A stretch of DNA of 64,000 bases from the NCBI GenBank assembly GCA_036500765.1, contig DASYBM010000016.1, positions 620,001-684,000 on the forward strand. The letters run 5' to 3'. Every line of letters begins with the position of its first letter. Position 1 is the stretch's first letter. This document shows, in pieces, positions 18,229 to 27,300 of the stretch. Source of the DNA: Candidatus Sulfotelmatobacter sp. Its GTDB lineage: Bacteria; Acidobacteriota; Terriglobia; Terriglobales; Acidobacteriaceae. The notes beneath the pieces are model-generated. The model was not told the origin of the DNA, did not search any database, and saw nothing but the letters and a program-made list of their open reading frames with translations. Position numbers and translations under genes: made by a program.

Positions 18229-21200
18229 ATGGGCGGACGAGAACAATATTCGTATAGAAACCGTACAAGACGCATTTGTTGCTTCCACTCCGAAGAATCT
18301 TTTTTCTTTTTGACTTCGGAGCCCAGTGGCGTCGCACGCAGTGCGGCCGATCCTTTCGTGTTGACCGATGGCGATCAGGAAGAGCCGATTCCAGCAAGAG
18401 ACTACGCTGCTGAGCTTGGCTGGAACACAGAGTTTGATCTTGATTCCACTGACGAACCACCGCGGATGCGCGTCCTCGCCTACCAAGACGATCTCGATAG
18501 GACGGCCAAAAAGATCACCACTACAGCGCGGACCTCGATTGAGGAATCCGGTGCGAACATGCTTTATTTGTGCTTCGGATTCCTGGAGTGGAAAGACTCG
18601 GAGACGGTCCCGGCGTCACATGCGCCCCTTCTAATTATGCCGGTCACGATTGAACGGGAGAAAGCACCGCGAAATCAGGGATGGGTTTACCAAATCCAAT
18701 ATTCCGGTGAAGACCTCACGACTAACTTGTCTCTTGTTGAAAAAATGAAGCGGGACTTTGGCGTGGCCCTGCCCTACCTTCGCGAGGAGGATAGCCCATC
18801 GTCTTATGCTCATGCTGTTCGCGAAGCAATTTCTAGTAGGCCAGGGTGGCAGGTCAAGAATATCCTGACGCTTGCGCTCCTGAGTTTTGGGAAGCTTCTG
18901 ATGTTCCTCGATCTTGACCCTGCGCGGTGGCCAGCCAAAGCGAGGATTACAGATCATTCGGTCATCAAGAACCTATTTGAGGGTATTAAGGCATCAACTT
19001 TAACGTTTCCTGAAGAATATCCAATCGATGATGAGGATCTGAAGCTGCCGGTTCCGCGATTGTTCTATGACGCGGACAGTTCGCAACACAGCGCGTTGAT
19101 CGACGCTCTCAATGGCAATAATTTGGTTATTGAGGGACCACCAGGAACTGGAAAATCCCAGAGCATCACGAATCTGATCGCTGCCGCGCTTCTGAAGGGG
19201 AAGTCGGTACTCTTCATTGCAGAAAAGTTGGCTGCGCTGGAGGTCGTCTACCGGCGTCTCGACGCAATTGGCTTGGGCCTGTTTTGCTTAGAATTGCATA
19301 GTCACAAGACGCAGAAACGTGAGCTGCTAAACGGCCTTGAACGACGATTGACCGCGCGTAACACTTTTGCGGGTGCTCCGAATCTGGAATACAAGCTGAG
19401 TCAGGCCAAGGAAACGAGAGCCCAACTCAATAAGTACGTTCGCCTGCTGAATCTACCGCACCCGCAGTTTGGAAGCACAACTTTTGAGATCATATGGGCC
19501 AGACATCGCGCAGCGATGGCCCTTTCCGGCGATGTTCCCGATCTCGATTCGTTGATGATTCGAGACGAGGAGCGACTTAGCCGTCCTGCCTATGAGCGCG
19601 GCAAGCACGCCACGGATCTTTTCGCGGTTATGACCAACGAGATGTTCCAGAAGTGGCCCGTGCTAAAAGAACATCCCTGGTATGGCGTCGAGTCGGCAGA
19701 CATCGGATATCCAGAACAAGCCGACCTACTGAGACTGATCCGGAGTGGCAATGATTTGGCGGAGTCCTGCGCGGATGCCGTCGCGAAGCTCCAAGCGCGC
19801 GGATTCGTAGTTGCCGGGACTCTGGGAGATTTGGAGTGGTGTCGATCAATTGAGGCGAGCCTTTCTCCTAGCAGCCCAAATCCTACCTTTGCTCTCCTAC
19901 CCGAACTCCATTCAGATAGTTCGCGCCGGTTCATTGGCGCCTTCTGCGACCAGATATCAAGCTGGCACAAGATTAGGGTTCAGATTTCACAGTTGGCGGA
20001 CCTAAGTACGGCCACCCAAGGCTATCCTTCTTCTCTCCACGAACTCTCTTGCTTAGTGGATGGGAATGATATCGGGGAGCTGTCCAAGGCGGATATAAAT
20101 GTCCACGCCGCAAGTGTCAAAGAGCTACTTGATCAGATTCCTCACGCATTAACTCTGTCGTCTTGGGCTCATGCTACTCTCTCACCGGCAGTTTCTAGCA
20201 GCCGCGAAGGCTCCGACTTGCTTCTTGAAGCATTCAGAGCGTTCGCCACGGCTCCCGATGGGGAAATCAACTACCGGCACCCCGCGCTTCAGCGTGAATA
20301 CTCACCCAGTGTGATCAGGTTGGCCCAAGAGAAAGCTGCCGACATCTGCGCCAGAAACACGAAGCTCAGAGAACAGTTTGAACTGAGCAACCTTCCTTCA
20401 TCTGACGAGCTGCACAATCATGCAGCGAACCTCTTGGATAGCAATGTTGTTAGCCGCTTGTTTCGAAAGGATTGTCGAAATGCGAAGCGAGCCTTCCGCA
20501 GGATGCTGAAAACGCCCAACAGCGTTCGCCTCTCGGAGGTCGTCTCAGGACTCAGGGAGTTGGCTGAATACAAAGATCGGCTGAGCGCTTTCAATGCCGA
20601 CGTGCGTTTCAGCGAAGTTGCAGGGCTTCATTATGACAGTATCAACAGTCCGTGGCCGGCCCTTCTGCGCGTGGCGGAATGGCTTTCCGGAGCAGCTCTC
20701 AGTCTAGGCTCGGCGGGCAAAGACTTTCTGAACGTTCTTGCCACGATGCCGACCGCCGATTTTCGAGCTTTGCGCCGGCAGATCGAAGGGAGGAGCCAGG
20801 AGATCGACGCTCTGACAACTGTTTGCGATCTCGCCAAGCCGACAACGGATGCCCTGCCGCCATCTATGAGGTCTTCGTGGGACGGTTCTCTGGAAGACTT
20901 CGAGGCTGATCTCCAAGGGGTCGCCCGTAAACTGTCCCATTTGTCCACCCTGGCAGCCCAAAGCGGAATTAAGAATCTTCTCAAGTTGGCTCATGCTGGA
21001 AGGCTGCATGATCTATGCCGTGACGATAGCGTGCATGTTGCTGAGTCTGATCGTCTAACCAACGAGCTTGGGTTAGGGAAGGTCTGCGAAGGTCCGGACA
21101 CAAACGTCGACGCAATAAGACAAGCCTTGGACTTCGCAGCTGATATTGACGCCAGCGGCCTTCCGCCCGCTGTTTGCCGCTGGTTACTGCAAGATTTCGA

Positions 21201-23117
21201 CACGAATTCTCCGTTGCTTCGTAGTGAGCTGAACAGCTACATAGACTCGATGTCGGAACTTCAGCGAACACTGCTGTCCATGACGAAAATTGCCAGGCTG
21301 GATGTCGTGGGGTTTTGGGGTTGTCAGACGATCTACGAAGTTCCGTTTACGGCAGTGGCTGCTCGCTTGGTACGGGCACTGCATGCCCCGGATGACCTCC
21401 CGATGTTCGTCGACTGGCTACGCTCCTGGGACGAGTGCTCGGTCGCAACGTTGCCTGCGGTGCCTCGTTTGGTTCTCAGCAATGCGGTGACGACTGACGG
21501 GCTGCCCCGAGTCTACGAGTATCTTTTTTACAGCTCCCTAGCCACCAGTTGCATTAATGCTCATGCCGATTTGATGTTATTCAAAGGATTAGCTCACGAG
21601 AATGTAAGGGCTCGGTTTGCTGGTCTTGATCGCGAGATCATGTCTCTCAATGCCAAATACGCGGCATCTGTTCTAGACGCCCGTTCCGTACCAATGGGAA
21701 CTCGATCTGGACCGGTAGCACAATGGACTGATCTTTCGCTGATCGATCACGAGCTAGCGAAACAGAAACGTCATGTGCCAATACGGCAGCTCGTGAACCG
21801 TGCGGGAGATGCTTTAAAGGCACTTAAGCCGTGTTTCATGATGAGTCCTTTGTCGGTTGCTCAGTACCTAGAACCGGGCAGGCTAGTTTTTGATCTCGTC
21901 GTCATGGATGAAGCATCCCAACTCAAGCCGAGGATGCCCTCGGCGCAATTGCACGGGGAGGGCAATTGGTTGTTGTTGGAGATCCGAAGCAGCTTCCCCC
22001 GACCACGTTCTTCGAACGAGTAATGGAAGACGGGGACGGGACCGACGATGATCTCACCGCTGCTGAGGATGCTGAGAGCATTCTCGATGTCGCCACGTCG
22101 GTGTACCAGTCGATCAGGCGGTTGCGTTGGCATTACCGTTCAAGACATCACAGCCTAATAGAGTTTTCGAACCACGAGTTTTACAAGAACCTAGTCGTGT
22201 TTCCGTCAGCATATTCGGATCATCCGGAATTAGGAGTGAAGCTCATCGAAGTCCCAGATGGACGATTCGTAAATCGCAGGAATGTTGCCGAAGCACAGAG
22301 AGTCGTTCGAGCTGCTGTCGAACATATGCGCGTACACCCTCAAGAGAGCCTCGGAATCGTCGCATTAAATTTTGAACAACGTGAACTGATAGACGACTTG
22401 CTTGACCAGGAAATCATGAACGACCCTCACGCTGAGGCGTTCGTATTGGAGTGGCGGGACAAGTCGGAACCGTTGTTCGTCAAGAACTTGGAAAATGTGC
22501 AAGGCGATGAGCGCGACGTGGTTTTCATTTCGACCACGTACGGACCGAATGAGCAAGGCAAGCAGTTTCAGAGGTTCGGGCCTATCAACGGACCACAGGG
22601 GCATCGGCGACTGAATGTTCTGTTCACCCGCGCCAAGAAACGCGTCGAGGTGTTCTCCTCGCTACAAGCTAACAACATCATGACGGACGGTGCTTCTTGG
22701 GGTGTGAAGGTACTCCGGCAATACTTAGAATTTGCTAAGAGCGGCACAATTCCCGAGATGCCGGGCTCGGGCGGCGAACCTGATAGCGATTTCGAGATTT
22801 CCGTTGGCTACATTCTCAAGTCGGCTGGGTACGACATCGTGCCCCAGGTGGGAGTCGCAGGATTTTCCATCGACATCGGCGTCAGAGACTCGGCCACCCC
22901 AGGCCGATTCTTGGCAGGAATCGAGTGTGATGGGGCAGCTTATCACTCAGCGAAGTCAGCGCGCGATCGCGATCGGCTACGTCAGGAGATCCTTGAGAGT
23001 CACGGCTGGAAAATCTATCGAATCTGGTCAACAGACTGGTTTAAGAACAAACGGCATGAGGAGACTCGACTGTTGCAGTTTCTATCTGCCGCCCGACTGG
23101 AATCGGCTCGTGCCTGA
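18229..23117 (+). pseudogene. DUF4011-type SF1 helicase with C-terminal Vsr/REase_MTES_1575-like nuclease, frameshifted defence gene
   Basis: Encodes ~1620 aa if frames are joined. The DUF4011-like N-terminal region has ESGANMLYLCFGFLEWK and HAPLLIMPVTIER. The SF1 helicase follows with Walker A GPPGTGKSQSITNL, Walker B VVMDEASQLKP, GDPKQLPPT, and C-terminal helicase motifs LENVQGDERDVVFIS and RLNVLFTRAKKRVEV. The end is a Vsr-like nuclease (IECDGAAYHSAKSARDRDRL, SHGWKIYRIWSTDWF). Frame 1 (18229-22023) and frame 3 (to 23117) are joined by an apparent single missing G near 21930. Another break lies in a T-rich run near 18305, where a short upstream frame (from 18164) ends in TPKNLFSF. The 5' end back to ~18110 is probably part of the gene. 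The architecture matches helicase-Vsr antiphage proteins. Confidence 0.8.
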
Positions 23118-23158
23118 GCCTACACCCGGCCACGCGCTCCAATGTACAGTTGGACAAC

Positions 23159-23196
23159 TTACGCAATATGCGTAATAATATACGCAATATGCGTAA
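23159..23196 (+). promoter_or_regulatory. Double palindromic operator upstream of the MNT-HEPN pair
   Basis: Two copies of a dyad with arms TTACGCA/TGCGTAA around ATA: 23159-23175, and a shortened copy TACGCA-ATA-TGCGTA at 23181-23195. Dyad centres are 21 bp apart (two helical turns). The second copy overlaps the likely start codon of the HTH-nucleotidyltransferase, so autorepression by that protein is likely. Confidence 0.7.
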
Positions 23197-23791
23197 CTCG
23201 TCCGTACTGACGGCTTTGTTCCCACAGGTGCGACAAGGTGTGCTCGCGGCCACGCTTACGCAGCCAGAGAAGTGGTGGTATTTGTCGGAACTCGCCGATC
23301 GCCTCGGGACCACCCCATCCAGCCTTCAGCGCGAGCTGTCGTCGCTCGTGGCGAGCGGAATATTGGCGCACCGCCGTGAGGGAACCCGAACCTACTTCAA
23401 AGCGGAAACTAGTTCGCCTGTATTCCGGGAACTGCAGCAACTTTTCGAGAAGACTGCAGGATTGGTTCCAATTGTGCGGCAGATTCTTGAGCCGTTCGGC
23501 GATACGATCCAATCTGCCTTTGTCTACGGTTCGGTGGCGCGAAACCGTGAACATGCAACGAGTGACGTGGATTTGATGGTTATAGGCAAAGCGGGTCTCG
23601 CAGACCTGTCCCCAGCACTGCGCAAGGCGGAACAGCGCCTTGGGAGGGAAGTGAACGCCACGGTATATTCTTCCGAAGAGTTTCGGGAGAAAGTAAAATC
23701 ACGCGATCATTTCCTTACTGCGATCCTGCGGGGTAGGAAGCAGTTTGTGAGAGGAGGTCAGAGTGACTTGGACGAAATTGTTGGCAGATAA
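23189..23791 (+). CDS. Winged-HTH plus MNT-type nucleotidyltransferase (antitoxin-like)
   Basis: About 200 aa from the ATG at 23189; a TTG at 23150 and an ATG at 23168 in the same frame are alternatives, and no good ribosome site is visible, so the mRNA may be leaderless. Residues ~10-75 form an ArsR-like winged helix (YLSELADRLGTTPSSLQREL, SGILAHRREGTRTYF). The rest is a minimal nucleotidyltransferase with the GS..R..SD.DL signature (YGSVARNREHATSDVDLMVI). Such MNT proteins AMPylate and neutralise a HEPN toxin. Overlaps the HEPN gene by 29 bp. The HTH most likely binds the palindromes at its own start. Confidence 0.85.
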   Translation: MRNSSVLTALFPQVRQGVLAATLTQPEKWWYLSELADRLGTTPSSLQRELSSLVASGILAHRREGTRTYFKAETSSPVFRELQQLFEKTAGLVPIVRQILEPFGDTIQSAFVYGSVARNREHATSDVDLMVIGKAGLADLSPALRKAEQRLGREVNATVYSSEEFREKVKSRDHFLTAILRGRKQFVRGGQSDLDEIVGR

Positions 23792-24209
23792 AGATGCCCA
23801 GAAACACAAAACATCCAAGAAGGAACTGGACAATATGCGCGCCCTGATCGCCCGGGACCTCGCAGACGCGAGCCTTGCCGGCCTTTCGGCAGACCGGAAG
23901 TTCGCAACTGCCTACAACGCTGCACTCCAAGCCGCAAACATGGCCATCGCGTGTGCAGGGTATCGTATCGTAAGCAAGGTCGGACATCACCGCGTATCGT
24001 TTGAAAGCGTAAAGCTTGTATTGGGTAAGCCTGCTGACAAGTACGCCGATTATTTTGAGACCTGTCGCCGGAAGAGAAATACCATCGACTACACCTTCTC
24101 CAACGTAGCGACTGAGACCGAAGCGAAGGAACTTCTTGCCCAGGCGTTCCAGTTTTGTGGCGAGGTAGAAGATTGGATTGCGAAAAATCACCCTTCGCTT
24201 AAGAAGTAG
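23763..24209 (+). CDS. HEPN-domain protein (toxin-like partner of the MNT protein)
   Basis: 148 aa, all-helical. GTG start at 23763 preceded by a GAGGAGG ribosome site inside the MNT gene, so translation is coupled. The C-terminal motif reads RRKRNTIDYTF. The standard HEPN RNase motif is R-x4-6-H, often RX4HXY; here Arg and Tyr are kept but the His is missing, as in the SAV_6107-like HEPN subgroup. It may therefore be non-nucleolytic or use another residue. The pair is a type VII (MNT-HEPN) toxin-antitoxin candidate next to the helicase-nuclease. Confidence 0.8.
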   Translation: MTWTKLLADKDAQKHKTSKKELDNMRALIARDLADASLAGLSADRKFATAYNAALQAANMAIACAGYRIVSKVGHHRVSFESVKLVLGKPADKYADYFETCRRKRNTIDYTFSNVATETEAKELLAQAFQFCGEVEDWIAKNHPSLKK

Positions 24210-24308
24210 AAAACGGCCACGGTTTGATACCAAGCCCCCCGCGACACAGAAATAAGTCCTTTCCCGTGCTACCATTCGCGTAAATCTTACGCTTGGCGGT
24301 CAGATTAC

Positions 24309-27300
24309 ATGCGATCTGCGCAATACATTCGTTTGCTGGCCATTCTCCTACTCGTTGGTTCGGCGTGTCTTTTCGCGAGCTCCGCGACTATCCGTATCAG
24401 CGAATCGGAGATGAGTGCTGTCATCTCGGAAACGGAAATCTCACTCGCAGTGCCCGTTTTGAACGAGTCTGGATCGGTCGTCTCAGGGATTCTCTACGTT
24501 GAGCTGCTTGATCCTAAAGACGCAGTCGTCGCATCATCCCGCACCGTTAATAGCGAGCTGTTCCAACCCGGCCGCAACTTAATTAACCGGAATCTGCCGC
24601 GACCGGCTGTCCCGACGGTCTCTGAGAACGACCCGGTGCTCTGGTACCGAGTGCGGTACCGTCTCCAAGTGAACAGCAAGCAGGTCGCTAACGGAATCGT
24701 TGCCCTCGGGACTATTTCCCCCGAGATGTTCGAACTCCGTATCGCGCACGCCGACAAAGCCGTACCTGGCCAGGCATATCGCGTCCGGGTTCACGCAGCC
24801 AATCCCGTTACGCGGAAGCCGGTGAGCGGAGTGGAGGTTCGAGGCAAACTGGACTTCGACTCGGCTGACAAATCTGCGGCAATCGCGCACTCTACGAACT
24901 CATCTGGCGATGCGGTTCTTCTGTTCCGAATCCCAGGAAGTGTGACTGACGGGGGCTCAGTCAACGTTGAGGCTCGGAAACGCGACCAAACGCGGAAAGA
25001 GGATTTCGACTTCGATCTCGACCCGCGCGCCCGAATCATTATCAATACCGACAAGCTTCTCTATCAGCCAGGGCAGTCGCTGCACGCTCGTGCCCTCGTA
25101 CTTAGTGTCGATAAGCACGCCATCGCAAACGAGGACGCCGAGTTCAAGCTGGTTGACCCCGACTCAAACACTGTATTCAGCACCACCGCTAAAACTAACG
25201 AATTCGGCATCGCCAACATCGACTGGGATCTGCCCGACTCCACCGAACTCGGTCCATATGGGCTCCAGGTTTCACTCTCAAACAGCGATCGTTACGGCAG
25301 CGCTCAAGAGATGACGAACGTTCGCGTCAGCCGGTACGATCTCCCTAACTTTACCGTTGCTGCCAAGCCGGACCGCTCCTACTATTTGCCGGGTCAAAGC
25401 GCATCAATTGAGGTATCTGCTAAGTACCTGTTCGGCAAGGACCTGACCCGCGGTCCAGTGAAGCTGGTCCGCGAAGAGCAGGGTCATTGGGATTCGACCC
25501 AGCACAAGTGGGTAGTTGATGAGGCCGATCATCAGTCAGGCGAACTCGACCATTTCGGGAGGGCGACATTCACACTTGACTTTGCGAAGCTACACGAGGA
25601 ACTCGCGGAGGAGACGTACAGACGCTTCAAAGACCTCAACTACGCGGCGTATGTCACAGATCCCAGCACTGGCAAGACCGAGCAGCGTCGCTTTCAGGTC
25701 CGCCTCAGTCATCAACAGATCCACGTCTATGTTTCGGGCATGAACGTCAGCGGAGATCGGGCCGCCTTTTACCTCTCCACTTACTATCCGGACGGCACGC
25801 CCGCGGAGTGTCATGTCAACGTCAGCGAGGACCGAAACCGCTACAGCAACTATCGCGAGGAACGTTCATCCGGCATCCGGGATTTCCTTCGTACCGTGAA
25901 AACTAACCGATACGGCGTCGCCAAGGTTTCCGATCTACAGCTCCTGACTGGAGGTGACGACAACTCTAACCAGAACACCGGCTATCAGTTGGTTTTCGAC
26001 GTGCGCGACAACAGCGGACACACCGTTTCGTATGACGAAGTGTTCTGGAGTGACTCCGACCGGTTGATCCAGGTCACAACCGACAAGTCTCTGTATCAGG
26101 CCAATGATCAAATGGTCGTCTCTGTTCGCGCCTCCAGCACTCTCTCGGGGCACGTCATCGTCGACCTCTCCCGCGATGGAGCTGTCCTCTGGTCTGGTCG
26201 GATAGGTCTGCATAATCATCGAGGGTTCACGGTTGTCCCGTACCAGCCCGAGTTCAAGGGAGAGTTGATCCTCGCAGCGTATTCGCTGGAAACGGACAGT
26301 GAGGAGCGCTACGAGATCCCCTCCGGCGCGAGGGCCGTTCTGTTTCCCAGTCCGTCAACCCTGACCGTAAAAGTCAAAACGGACCGCACAACGTACAAGC
26401 CAGGAGAGGACGTAAGTGCCGCGCTCAATGTTAGCCTTCCCTCTGGGGCGACTTCCGCCAGCGCCTTGGGAGTTGTGGTAGTGGACAAAGCGGTAGAAGA
26501 ACGAATTCGTACGGACCAGGAATTCGGGGAGGGGCACTACGGTTTCTGGGACTGGAGTTGGTGGTATCCACCCGAGTCCGTTGGAGGAATCACATTTAAG
26601 GACCTTGACGGGCTTGACCTCTCAAAGCCACTGCCTGACGATATGGACCTTGTCGCCGAGATGCTCTTGCAGGGCCGCGGCTACTACTGGGTCGGCTTAC
26701 CAGAAATCGAAGGTTACAAATACGGATACGAAACCCGCTCACTCTTCTCTGAGAAGATGCGGAGTGAACTTGAACCAGTCCGCAAAGTTCTTCTCGACGA
26801 AGATGTGATCGGATGGAAGTTTGCCACGAACACCGATGAACTGGCGTCCGTTCTTCGAAAAGGGGGCCTCGACCCTGGAAGCATCGTCGATCCTTGGGGT
26901 ACTCCGTATCGCTACAATTTCGGCATCGACTACCGTAATCGCACGCTCAATGTCGTGTCCGCCGGTCCTGACAAGCAGTCGGGTACGGCAGATGACATTG
27001 ATGTCCTTACCGTGAGCTGGCCATACTTCCAGCCTTTCGGAAAGATCATTGACCGCGTTGTAAAAGAGACGTACGCATCCTCGGGCGCATACATCCGCGA
27101 TCGTGATGCTCTCAGCGCCGCTGTACTCTCGCGTGGACTCGACCTCAAAACACTTCGCGACCCCTGGGGCAACCCTTACCAGTTCACATTCCAAGTCAGC
27201 GGCTCGATCTATCAAATTATTGTCCGCAGCTCTGGACACAACATTCCGCGAGATCTCTACGAACCGTTTGCTATCTGGACCAGCGCCATCGACTATTTTG

